A DNA stretch of 17,840 bases from Pseudomonadota bacterium (GTDB taxonomy: Bacteria; Pseudomonadota; Gammaproteobacteria; UBA4575). A program made the translations under genes and the position numbers. Where the stretch lies: contig VXPJ01000051.1 of NCBI GenBank assembly GCA_009839635.1, positions 1 to 17,840 on the forward strand. The letters run 5' to 3'. Below, piece by piece: positions 7,519 through 14,603 of this stretch (position 1 is its first letter; the number at the start of each line of letters is the position of its first letter). The notes under the pieces are model-generated. The model was not told the DNA's origin, did not search any database, and worked only from the letters and a program-made list of their open reading frames with translations.

Positions 7519-8415
7519 TTAATTAAGAATATCATGCAGATAGAACTTGTACTTCCCGAGTTCCCCTCCATAATTGCCTGCAGTAACGATCAGGGTTCCC
7601 TTGTCCGCCGCTGCATGGATACCTCGGCGCATGGCTTCCTTGACCACATACTCGTTCAGCCCATCCACCACGATCTCGTAGCCTGCTGCCACGTTGGCCG
7701 GAAGTGTTTTCTGGCCTGCAATCGAGCGTAAGGTAGGACAGTATCTGTCATTGGTCGAGGCAATCATGGACTTGTAACGCGAGCCCACCTTGCTTCCGGA
7801 CCCTACGACTCCCTGGGGGAACGGCAGGAATACTCCTGCCACCTCACGCATTGCATTAGTGGCCGCAGTCGCTGCACGCAGTGCAATCCGCTGGCTCGTC
7901 CCCAGCAAAATGAGGTTCCCGCCACCCACAGCAGGCCGGATTCCAAAGGATTCCTCGACAAGAAACTCGCCTTCCATGATCGGAATCCGCCACATCCGTC
8001 GCCCGTCAATGAGTTTGCTGATCTGGTATCCGTCTCCGAAAAAACGCAGCTTTCCACCCACAGAAACGGTCTTCTCGGATTCAAGACCATTATATGCGGC
8101 CGTTGTGGGACAGGTCATGACACATTGGCCGATCCGGTCAATCAACTGGCCTGCAATTGTCTTGCTGCTCATGGTAAACAGCAAGACGCTGACCCCAGGG
8201 CGCCGATCCGGCGTAGCCTCCGGGGGAACTTCACACTCGACAGCTGCTTCGAGTTTGCAGCGAATTACCGATGTGGCAAACCCCGTCATGGATGCAGCCG
8301 CAGCACGTGCCCACTGCTTGGTATCTGCAGTGATCACAACACGGGCACCCCACATCCCGAAAGCCTCTGCAAAGGTATCCGTAATTTCTGTTTTCTTGAT
8401 CCGCATGACTTTCAT
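7519..8415 (-). CDS. fhcD: formylmethanofuran--H4MPT formyltransferase (complex subunit D)
   Basis: Transfers the formyl group between H4MPT and methanofuran/methylofuran. In bacteria it works as part of the Fhc complex; in archaea it is the free enzyme Ftr. Seen over 298 residues: an N-terminal EITDTFAEAFGMWGARVVITA, a central TCPTTAAYNGL and LRFFGDGYQ, then MEGEFLVEESFGI and GGGNLILLG. The C-terminal lobe contains GSKVGSRYK and CPTLRS. The start ATG overlaps the fhcA stop in an ATGA arrangement (8412-8415), so the two are probably translationally coupled; an in-frame ATG 9 bp later is an alternative. The name fhcD should not be confused with the unrelated fwdD gene at the head of the operon. 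Confidence 0.96.
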   Translation of the reverse strand: MKVMRIKKTEITDTFAEAFGMWGARVVITADTKQWARAAAASMTGFATSVIRCKLEAAVECEVPPEATPDRRPGVSVLLFTMSSKTIAGQLIDRIGQCVMTCPTTAAYNGLESEKTVSVGGKLRFFGDGYQISKLIDGRRMWRIPIMEGEFLVEESFGIRPAVGGGNLILLGTSQRIALRAATAATNAMREVAGVFLPFPQGVVGSGSKVGSRYKSMIASTNDRYCPTLRSIAGQKTLPANVAAGYEIVVDGLNEYVVKEAMRRGIHAAADKGTLIVTAGNYGGELGKYKFYLHDILN

Positions 8416-10058
8416 GACTTCGGATTGGTCGGGACCTCCTCATGTTCATGAAGATAGTCTTCACTGATTGCATAGTTACTGAACTTGACCGAGTAGTAAT
8501 CTTCGAAGAAAGGCTCGATTTCAGTTGCAATATCCTCGTTGTATCCCGGCTTGGAGTGCAGAAGCTTGCCCTTGTGATCTGTTGCAAATTCGTGGTCCTT
8601 GATCACGATTGTGCCGTCCTTGATCACGTAGCGGGGAGCATTGAACATCTGCTCACGATCCTCATCTTCCGTATAGATCGTAATATCCGCGTCCGCGCCC
8701 ACACCCAGGTGACCCTTGTTCTTCAGGCCCAGGGCCCTGGCTGGCCCCGCCCTTGTAATGATTGCAATTTCATTCAGCGTGTATTCGCGCTCAAGTTCCG
8801 GGAGTACCGTCTTGGCCACTGCCTTCTGGTTTATATGCTGCAGTGCCTCTCTCCGGTACGCGCTGTCCATGAGCAACCTGATTAACTTGGGGTAGTTCAT
8901 GAAGGAGCCGCCATTGGGGTGATCTGTTGACAGCAGCACACGCCACGGGTCTTTCGACATCAAAAACAGTTCCAGACCCATGGCCCACTGCAGGGTATGG
9001 GTGTAAATGCTTTCCTGGTAGCTGAACGGGAGGACGCCGCAGCCACTTTCACACTCCGTGTCTGCGTTCACCCACTTGTCAATCTTGACGTTGCGAAGCA
9101 TCCAGGCAAGGGGGGCATCTGCTGTCATGGCCATAGCCTTGCCGAACATGACCTGGCCCACATCGGTCGTGATATTTTCATGATCATTGATGTAATCGAT
9201 GATTTCCCGGGCGCCGGATACCGGATTCTTGTTCATCTCACCACCGAAACTGTGAAACTGGATATGGGCCATATGGGCACGTCGGCCCTGTGCCGCTTTC
9301 ATGGTATCCAGGGTCGTACTGATGTTGCCGCTGTGTCCCAGGTTGTTGCAGTGTATGTGGGGCGGATGAGGCAACCCCAGTTCATGTGCAGCTTCGATAA
9401 AGCTTTCGGTCACGAATGACGGTGTGATGTCATAGTGATCGATACGCTCGTTTACATCAGTGATGTTGGCGTTCTTCCGGCCTTTCCAGAGTTCATCGCT
9501 GCCCGTGTTCACCAGCTTGACCGTGTATGCATGTACTGAATTCACCCACCATGCAATGGCTTCCTTGAATTCTTTTTTCCGCCCTTCCTTCAGCAGTTTG
9601 TACAAAAAAGCATTATTGCCAAGCAGCACATAAAAGCCCTTGTCAACTACTGGGGTGTCATCGAGTTCTTCGAGAACATGTCTTGCTGTGATTGGCGGAA
9701 CCGCCGCTTCCATTGCAGTGGTATAACCCATGGTGGCATAGCGATAGCCTGTGGCAAAGGTCGAGGGTATGATGCCGCCGGTCCCGGAACGGGTCACGGC
9801 AGTTTTAGGATGAACATCCAGGCGATGGTCCTCCGGCATCAGCTTGCGTCCGAGGTTGACCTTGGGGCCGGCAATATGGCAGTGAATGTCAATCGCGCCA
9901 GGCATCACCACCATGCCATGTGCATTGATTCTGGAAGCAGATTTGGAAACGGAATCTACAATTTTTCCATCTTTGACACACAGGTCCTTAACGGTCCCAT
10001 CAATGTCGTTGGCAGGATCGTAGACACGGCCGTTTACGATTTTTAATTCAGATGGCAT
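8412..10058 (-). CDS. fhcA: formyltransferase/hydrolase complex subunit A (FwdA-like amidohydrolase)
   Basis: Hydrolyses the N-formyl group of formylmethanofuran/methylofuran to formate and the free amine with a binuclear metal centre. Seen in 548 residues: the metal-binding His59-x-His61 (AIDIHCH), Lys181 in YTVKLVNTG as the probable carboxylated lysine, His234/His236 in PPHIHCNN, His265/His269 in MAHIQFHSFGGE, and Asp379 in STDHPNGG as the probable catalytic aspartate. All expected residues are present, so the hydrolase site should be active. The C-terminal ADADITIYTEDED is the usual composite-domain end. The ATG at 10058 has AGGGA upstream. The gene follows fhcB after 62 bp and overlaps fhcD by 4 bp. 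Confidence 0.96.
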   Translation of the reverse strand: MPSELKIVNGRVYDPANDIDGTVKDLCVKDGKIVDSVSKSASRINAHGMVVMPGAIDIHCHIAGPKVNLGRKLMPEDHRLDVHPKTAVTRSGTGGIIPSTFATGYRYATMGYTTAMEAAVPPITARHVLEELDDTPVVDKGFYVLLGNNAFLYKLLKEGRKKEFKEAIAWWVNSVHAYTVKLVNTGSDELWKGRKNANITDVNERIDHYDITPSFVTESFIEAAHELGLPHPPHIHCNNLGHSGNISTTLDTMKAAQGRRAHMAHIQFHSFGGEMNKNPVSGAREIIDYINDHENITTDVGQVMFGKAMAMTADAPLAWMLRNVKIDKWVNADTECESGCGVLPFSYQESIYTHTLQWAMGLELFLMSKDPWRVLLSTDHPNGGSFMNYPKLIRLLMDSAYRREALQHINQKAVAKTVLPELEREYTLNEIAIITRAGPARALGLKNKGHLGVGADADITIYTEDEDREQMFNAPRYVIKDGTIVIKDHEFATDHKGKLLHSKPGYNEDIATEIEPFFEDYYSVKFSNYAISEDYLHEHEEVPTNPKS

Positions 10059-10120
10059 ATCCTGACTATCCCTGAACGCAACTATTGCTATCTGGCAAGA
10101 TGCTGTTGACAGATATTCCG

Positions 10121-11473
10121 TTAAGCCGCGACCCTGGCCTTGCTTCCTGAAAGCATCTTTTTCACACGCTGGCGAATCCCTTCCAAGACTTCCTGATCTG
10201 TAGGGAATGGCGAATCAAAGGCAGGGCGCAGGGAGATTGGAACGTCGTCCATTCTGTACACTGTCCCACCGGTGTTGATCCCGTAGGTCGCCACTGCAAA
10301 ACGTACCCTGGATAGGCGGGTGGTATGGGTCTCTTTCACGTCCATGGAAATAACCGGTATTTTTTCCAGATGCTCGATGGCTTTCTTGGGGAAGTTGGAT
10401 GCCGGATCAGAGGCAACAATCATTGCAGCATCAGCTTCGCCTCTGGCAAGTACATCACTGGTCGTGAATTCACCCGGGTTGAACCTCGGGTATCCCCGGT
10501 TGAAATTGACACCGAATGGATAGCCTGTCTGCCATGAAACGACATTGTCAGCACCGGTCACATTGCCATGACCTCGAACGGGTTTGGCAACAAAGTGTGT
10601 GAACTCATTGAGATCAGAAGCCAGGGAATAGATGGCACCCGAATTGAAATGTCGTCCGCGGGTCATGGTCAGACCCATACCCATGAACAGCACCCCATAC
10701 TGGCAGTTCTTCATGCGTTCTACCAGGTCATCCAGCACTTCCCGCGACACGCCGGTCTGCTCTTCAATGTTCTCACTGATTTTCTTTCCCTTGACAAGGG
10801 CACGTAATGCCCACAGCAGTTCAAAATCCTTGCCAGGCTTAACCCGCATAAAGATATCCGCCACAGGAGTGCTGGGTGTTTTGCGCACATCGACCAGAAC
10901 CACGGTGCGGTCCTTTTTGCCGTTCGGAATGAACATGCCTTTCGGAGTTACAGCATAACGTGTGAAGTGGCGGGGATGGGATTCAGCCGGGTTACCGCCC
11001 CAATAAATGACCAGGTCAGCACGGTTTTTAATTTCACCCAGAGTGGCCGTGCTTTCACCCACGCCCTGAAACGCCATTCCCGACGGGCCGTGGCATACCG
11101 AGGTCGTAGTATCAATATTGCCATTGATGGTGTCCATGATGTCGACCGCTACACGCTGAGCTTCACACGGGCAATCGCTGAGTCCATAGGTAATGGGAAA
11201 CTTCGCATCTACCAGAATTCGGGCAGCCTCATCCAGACCCTCATCCAAAGTAGCCTCCTTGCCATCGATCAGCACCACCGGTCGGTCTTCAAGCGTGTGC
11301 TCATAGAACCAGGCCCGCCCAAGCACACATGCCCTCTTGGCCTTGGTGATACGGTGCGCATCAAGGTCGACAGTCAGTTCCATGTCATCACAGACGCAAC
11401 CGCAGAACGTGCAGGTCGCATCCTTTACAATCCTGATATTCTTACTTTCCTTGGGCTTGGCTGCTTCTGGCAT
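10121..11473 (-). CDS. fhcB: subunit B, FwdB-like molybdopterin/tungstopterin enzyme with cofactor ligands retained
   Basis: Homologue of the large catalytic subunit of archaeal formylmethanofuran dehydrogenase, which reduces CO2 to formate at a Mo/W-pterin centre. Seen in 450 residues: an N-terminal Cys21-x2-Cys24-x3-Cys28 (CTFCGCVCDD) and Cys49 (RACVLGR), the pattern that binds one [4Fe-4S] cluster. Cys127 in SVCHGPSG is the expected Mo/W ligand. YWGGNPAESHPRHF (158-170) and DVRKTPS (195-201) are the pterin-binding segments, and GMGLTMTRG, RGHGNVTGADN and ASDPASNFP follow. In M. extorquens the B subunit is described as having lost these sites, so this one looks redox-competent. The ribosome site GAGG lies 7 nt before ATG 11473. 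It follows fwdD by 37 bp. Confidence 0.93.
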   Translation of the reverse strand: MPEAAKPKESKNIRIVKDATCTFCGCVCDDMELTVDLDAHRITKAKRACVLGRAWFYEHTLEDRPVVLIDGKEATLDEGLDEAARILVDAKFPITYGLSDCPCEAQRVAVDIMDTINGNIDTTTSVCHGPSGMAFQGVGESTATLGEIKNRADLVIYWGGNPAESHPRHFTRYAVTPKGMFIPNGKKDRTVVLVDVRKTPSTPVADIFMRVKPGKDFELLWALRALVKGKKISENIEEQTGVSREVLDDLVERMKNCQYGVLFMGMGLTMTRGRHFNSGAIYSLASDLNEFTHFVAKPVRGHGNVTGADNVVSWQTGYPFGVNFNRGYPRFNPGEFTTSDVLARGEADAAMIVASDPASNFPKKAIEHLEKIPVISMDVKETHTTRLSRVRFAVATYGINTGGTVYRMDDVPISLRPAFDSPFPTDQEVLEGIRQRVKKMLSGSKARVAA

Positions 11474-11510
11474 GAGATATCCTCAACAAATATAAACCGG
11501 TAGCCTTGAA

Positions 11511-11846
11511 TCAGCTTTTAACTTTGGTCACTTCAACTTGCATATGCTTTGACATCGGCATTCCAGACGCTGCTGTATCCGATCCCATCAACTGGCTCGA
11601 AGATGGTCCATAGGGAATAAAAATCATTCCCGAGGGCAGGTCTTCTTCTTTTTTGCTTATACACGTGACAACTGTCTGACCTATGTCTGATTTTAGCCGA
11701 ATCTTGTCACCGTTACTAAGCTTCAGCCGCCGCATGTCCTGCTCGTTCAACTCCGCCGTGGTCGTCACTTCCAGATATTCATCCTTGAGCTTGCCCTTGT
11801 TCAGCGATGTCCCCTGTTTTTGTGAGCGTCCGGGTACAAGTATCAT
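11511..11846 (-). CDS. fwdD: FwdD-like molybdopterin dinucleotide-binding subunit
   Basis: Small protein of the formylmethanofuran dehydrogenase subunit D type, the separately encoded C-terminal pterin-dinucleotide-binding barrel of molybdopterin oxidoreductases. Seen: ILVPGRSQKQG and DEYLEVTTTAELNEQDMRRL, a barrel segment LKLSNGDKIRLKSDIGQTVV, then SGMIFIPYGPSSSQL and SGMPMSK, which match the FwdD order GMxFIPxGP followed by GTGMP. About 111 residues from ATG 11846; a GTG at 11855 adds three residues. It heads the fhc operon, 37 bp before fhcB, its expected physical partner. The FhcABCD complex studied in M. extorquens has no such subunit, so its presence supports bound pterin in FhcB. Confidence 0.85.
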   Translation of the reverse strand: MILVPGRSQKQGTSLNKGKLKDEYLEVTTTAELNEQDMRRLKLSNGDKIRLKSDIGQTVVTCISKKEEDLPSGMIFIPYGPSSSQLMGSDTAASGMPMSKHMQVEVTKVKS

Positions 11847-11855
11847 CGTTTCCAC

Positions 11856-12114
11856 TGTGCATGTATCCTCGAAAACCTGGCGAAAACTGATTTCAGGTGA
11901 AGAGAGAATGGAGAAGCAGTTCGGTGCGTCAAGCTCGAATCTACCGGTGCCCGCCGGATAATTGATCCAGCGGTTGTGTGCTAACTCTGCAACTGTCGAC
12001 TATGTTCATATTCTACTGCATTTCTCTAGAAGATATCTTCTTAAAGTTGATGCCGGTACCTCTGATGACCTCCCCTTGAGAACGGGATTATCCGAGTCAG
12101 CGGGTTTGCTCTGA
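11856..12114 (-). promoter_or_regulatory. fwdD-fhc upstream region with 14-bp palindrome and candidate -10 box
   Basis: This 259-bp gap separates the outer-membrane gene from the fhc operon. It holds a perfect 14-bp palindrome, AGAAGATATCTTCT, at 12028-12041. A minus-strand TAGAAT (12015-12010), one mismatch from the -10 consensus, begins 12 nt downstream of the palindrome, so the palindrome occupies the -35 position. That arrangement suits an activator or repressor site. No good -35 hexamer is visible. A minus-strand TTGACG nearer the gene (around 11930) lacks a matching -10. An AGTCAG/CTGACT stem (12095-12100, 12111-12116) overlaps the preceding gene's stop codon and has no T-tract. Confidence 0.35.
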
Positions 12115-13323
12115 CTATCTGAAGTCGATGCCTAATGAAATCGTACTGAAATAGCCAAAAGCATCCGAATACACGATGCGAGCTGCAGAGTGCGGTTGCC
12201 CGCTAGCCAGGCTTTCACCGTGCCTTGCATAGCGCATTTCCGGGACCCGGGACAGATACTCGCCGCCTGCTGCCCACCGCAAGACCAGATTCTCAGATAA
12301 ATCTACACTCAGGGATACTTCCACGCCCAGTGTTGCAGCCACTTCCGAACCACGATCATCCCAGTCCGTCAGCTCATCCACTGTAGGTTCAGCTGAAGAC
12401 AGATGTGTTCTCTGTGAGCCATCATACTCGGAGTCAAGGTAAAAAAGCCCCAGCTTGCCGTCGAACGCCAGATGCCAGCGCTGCCTGAACGGAACCTCAA
12501 TGCGCCCGCCTAGGTCAGCGCCATAATACAAAGCCTCCAGATTCTCTTCCAAGGTCAGGTTGTTGACCGCCGGGTCCCGGTTGGACTCATAGGCGAAGGT
12601 TTCAGATTCCTGATCCAGCTTCCTGAAGCTGGGTCCGAAATACAGCATCGACCGGGCCTGCCCTATCTGTGAAAACAAAGCCCCGGTCACAAGACCCAGA
12701 CCATAGTAATCAACCTTCCGGCTGGTTCTGATCCGGATAGGATCACCCCATGCAAAATTCGGGGCTCCAAAAGGGACTGCGCCACCGTCTATCCTGCCAA
12801 TCCAGCCGACAGAACGAACATGCGGATCATTTTTGATAAGCGATACGAGGTGCGGCTCGGTCTCGGCCGTAATACAAGCCCCTAGCTCGGTTCCCTGCGG
12901 GCAATACTGGCTTTCAAACTGGGTCCGGACTTCAGCCCAGGCAGCCGCGTCCCCCCTGTATTCGTTGACGTGTGTCGAACTGTACGAGGCGAGAAAACCA
13001 CTTAACTCGGTGAACAGATCCCGTCCGAAAGCGTGATACTTTCGCCCGGCGGTCAATTGAACCCGTGAGCCAGACCTGAATTCAGCATCATAGTGTTCAA
13101 GGAAGCCGACCACCTCTTCGCGTCCGTTTGTCCTGACAAACGGGCTGAACTCGGGCAAATCAAGAAAATACACACCTCCGTCTGCGCGGAGGTAGAAGAT
13201 ATCCTTGGTTGTATCACCTGGTGGAGCAGCATTGACCTGCAGACAAAATAGGGTGAGCAAAATAACCGTGACACATTGGAGAATAGATAACGAAACTGTT
13301 TTTTTCAGATGCAGTACCATCAT
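12115..13323 (-). CDS. exported hypothetical protein, probable outer-membrane beta-barrel
   Basis: I do not recognise a named family. The 402-residue product begins with a Sec signal peptide: basic MMVLHLKK, a hydrophobic stretch to about residue 30, and a likely cut after VNA at residue 32. The rest is rich in aromatic and alternating polar/hydrophobic strands. Several are paired with GxG turns, such as KVDYYGLGLVTGALF, SMLYFGPSFRKLD, YYGADLGGRIEV, WHLAFDGKLGLFYL and AATLGVEVSLSVDL. It ends in YFSTISLGIDFR, close to the aromatic-terminated signature of barrel proteins. Two cysteines (QYCPQGTELGAC) in a middle loop may form a disulfide. ATG 13323 (or the next codon) has AAGG 5 nt upstream. 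It is divergent from the DUF4242-like gene. No link to the neighbouring C1 genes can be shown. Confidence 0.75.
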   Translation of the reverse strand: MMVLHLKKTVSLSILQCVTVILLTLFCLQVNAAPPGDTTKDIFYLRADGGVYFLDLPEFSPFVRTNGREEVVGFLEHYDAEFRSGSRVQLTAGRKYHAFGRDLFTELSGFLASYSSTHVNEYRGDAAAWAEVRTQFESQYCPQGTELGACITAETEPHLVSLIKNDPHVRSVGWIGRIDGGAVPFGAPNFAWGDPIRIRTSRKVDYYGLGLVTGALFSQIGQARSMLYFGPSFRKLDQESETFAYESNRDPAVNNLTLEENLEALYYGADLGGRIEVPFRQRWHLAFDGKLGLFYLDSEYDGSQRTHLSSAEPTVDELTDWDDRGSEVAATLGVEVSLSVDLSENLVLRWAAGGEYLSRVPEMRYARHGESLASGQPHSAARIVYSDAFGYFSTISLGIDFR

Positions 13324-13411
13324 GGCAGCCTTCTATAATCCTTTCGGGTTGGCAGGTTTCACACAAATTCACAGTACGACGGCATTGGCTACGCGGCACT
13401 GTCTTCCATGG

Positions 13412-13437
13412 GGTTGTTCATGGTCGTGTGAACAACC
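13412..13437. promoter_or_regulatory. perfect 9-bp inverted repeat, candidate operator
   Basis: GGTTGTTCA (13412-13420) and TGAACAACC (13429-13437) are exact reverse complements separated by 8 bp. The centre lies about 65 bp upstream of the -10 box of the plus-strand gene and about 100 bp upstream of the divergent start codon. Size and position suit a dimeric regulator serving one or both promoters. As an RNA it would make a 9-bp stem without a T-tract, so a terminator is unlikely. Confidence 0.45.
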
Positions 13438-13486
13438 GTTGAATATGCTACACAACGTATGCAGATACACTATTCCGCCGATAAGC

Positions 13487-13495
13487 TGGTATAAT
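13487..13495 (+). promoter_or_regulatory. extended -10 promoter of the DUF4242-like gene
   Basis: TGGTATAAT is a perfect TATAAT (13490-13495) preceded by the TGn extension. No convincing -35 hexamer is seen 16-18 nt upstream, as is common for extended -10 promoters. The start codon lies 77 nt downstream. Confidence 0.55.
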
Positions 13496-13571
13496 CCTTA
13501 CGTAAAAATTACAGGCTTGTGTTACGAGCAAGCCACCGCTGAAAAATAACATCCATCAGGAGAAGCTAACC

Positions 13572-13844
13572 ATGCCAAGATATTTGATTGAACGTGAAAT
13601 TCCAGGTGCTGGCGATCTGAACGGTGATGACCTCAAAGGTATTTCTCAAAAATCGTGCAGCATTTTAAAGGAAATGGGTCCGCAGATTCAGTGGGTTGAA
13701 AGCTATGTGACCGATGATAAGGTCTACTGCACCTATATCGCACCGAATGAAGATGAAATTCGTAAGCACGCCGAAGAAGGTGGGTTCCCGGCGAATAAAA
13801 TTTCTGAAATCAAGAATGTGATCAGCCCAACGACCGCAGAATAG
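13572..13844 (+). CDS. DUF4242-like small protein (ferredoxin-like fold, nickel-binding SCO4226 type)
   Basis: A 90-residue cytoplasmic protein. It begins MPRYLIEREIPGAG, continues with SQKSCSILKEMGPQIQWVESYVTDDKVYCTYIAPNEDEIRKHAEEGGFP, and ends with a short KISEIKNVISP strand. These features (an ERE/D N-terminal strand, W-V-E-S-Y-V, C-x-Y-x-A-x-x-E-x-x-I-R-x-H-A) are those of DUF4242 proteins, of which Streptomyces SCO4226 is a nickel-binding example. The biological role is not known. It is the only plus-strand gene here, with its own extended -10 promoter and AGGAG 9 nt before the ATG. It is followed by a stem-loop and faces the TlpA-like gene. Confidence 0.85.
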   Translation: MPRYLIEREIPGAGDLNGDDLKGISQKSCSILKEMGPQIQWVESYVTDDKVYCTYIAPNEDEIRKHAEEGGFPANKISEIKNVISPTTAE

Positions 13845-13875
13845 CGCACCTCCAAAATCTATCTACAAACAGCTG

Positions 13876-13898
13876 CTCTGTCCACAGCGTGGGCAGAG
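13876..13898 (+). terminator. stem-loop between convergent genes, possible terminator
   Basis: CTCTGTCCAC (13876-13885) pairs with GTGGGCAGAG (13889-13898) around a 3-nt loop. All ten pairs form in plus-strand RNA, with one U-G wobble; minus-strand RNA would have an A-C mismatch there. This favours a role for the plus-strand gene ending at 13844. The following bases are not a clean T-tract, so efficiency is uncertain. Confidence 0.45.
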
Positions 13899-13914
13899 TC
13901 GTCTGTGTCGACTG

Positions 13915-14544
13915 TCAGTTTGAAAAGGGTTCACCTTCCTCGTCCTTGCTGGAATTCATGCCCAAGAATTCTTTCAGATTGGCCAGAAAAGACGGAGTCC
14001 CGGAATGTGATGCATCGTCGCCCGCCAAGCGTTGCTGACCGGACATCGCCTTGGTGATGAATCTGATCATCCTGGCTGAATCCCACTCACGCTCGCCCAC
14101 GGCCCTGTAGACAATTTTACCTTCCGGGTTGACAAGAAATGTCGTAGGCAGGCCCATAACGCCCCAGTTCGCGAGCCTCATATCCTGATCGACAAGGATG
14201 GTGAATTCCACTGGTACCTGATCCAGGAATTTTTTTATCCCGTCGAGACTTGGACCGACATGTATGCCAATGACCTCAAGACCATCGCCGTTCAGCTTCT
14301 TGTGTAAATTATCCAAGGCCGGCATCTCCTTGCGGCAAGGCGCACACCAGGTAGCCCAGAAGTTCAGCAATACGAACTTGCCCCGATAATCGTCCAAACG
14401 GACACTCGTTCCATCGATAGCCTGCAGCGTGAAATTCTCCGCTGCAGGTTCACCTGCGGCAGGTTCCATAAGTGTCTTGGCATGTGCTGCGCACAAAAAT
14501 AAATACAGTGCGACACACAGACACCATCCGATTGTTCTCATCAT
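13915..14544 (-). CDS. TlpA-like exported thioredoxin-fold protein
   Basis: Membrane-anchored or periplasmic thiol-disulfide reductase. Seen in 209 residues: a signal peptide or anchor (IGWCLCVALYLFLCAAHA, residues 5-22), then an AhpC/TSA-type thioredoxin domain. That domain has LQAIDGTSVRLDDYRGKFVLLNFWATWCAPC; the active-site pair is Cys67-Cys70. It continues with the cis-proline region GVMGLPTTFLV and PEGKIVYRAVGE. A charged, serine-rich tail of about 40 residues follows the fold and is longer than usual for TlpA. It is the last gene of the mtoX-SCO-MauG run. TlpA proteins are known to reduce SCO-type copper chaperones, so I infer that it keeps the SCO cysteines reduced for copper loading. 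Confidence 0.9.
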   Translation of the reverse strand: MMRTIGWCLCVALYLFLCAAHAKTLMEPAAGEPAAENFTLQAIDGTSVRLDDYRGKFVLLNFWATWCAPCRKEMPALDNLHKKLNGDGLEVIGIHVGPSLDGIKKFLDQVPVEFTILVDQDMRLANWGVMGLPTTFLVNPEGKIVYRAVGEREWDSARMIRFITKAMSGQQRLAGDDASHSGTPSFLANLKEFLGMNSSKDEEGEPFSN

Positions 14545-14603
14545 TGTGGCAAGGGCCTTTTATATGGTTTTGAAATACGGGATATACCATCCCATTGGAT
14601 GAA

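Larger units (their letters stand above)
13324..13571. promoter_or_regulatory. divergent intergenic region between the barrel gene and the DUF4242-like gene
   Basis: The 248-bp region carries start signals for both neighbours. It contains the perfect 9+9 dyad at 13412-13437 and the extended -10 promoter at 13487-13495, each entered separately. A second TATAAT on the plus strand at 13334-13339 has no usable -35. No gene or RNA is recognised inside. Confidence 0.5.

Noticed and set aside
12095..12116. AGTCAG/CTGACT stem at the end of the barrel gene as a terminator
   Set aside because: Short stem, 10-nt loop, overlaps the stop codon and lacks a U-tract.
13334..13339. Perfect TATAAT on the plus strand
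   Set aside because: No -35 or TGn extension, and more than 230 bp from the gene it would serve; the extended -10 at 13487-13495 is better placed.
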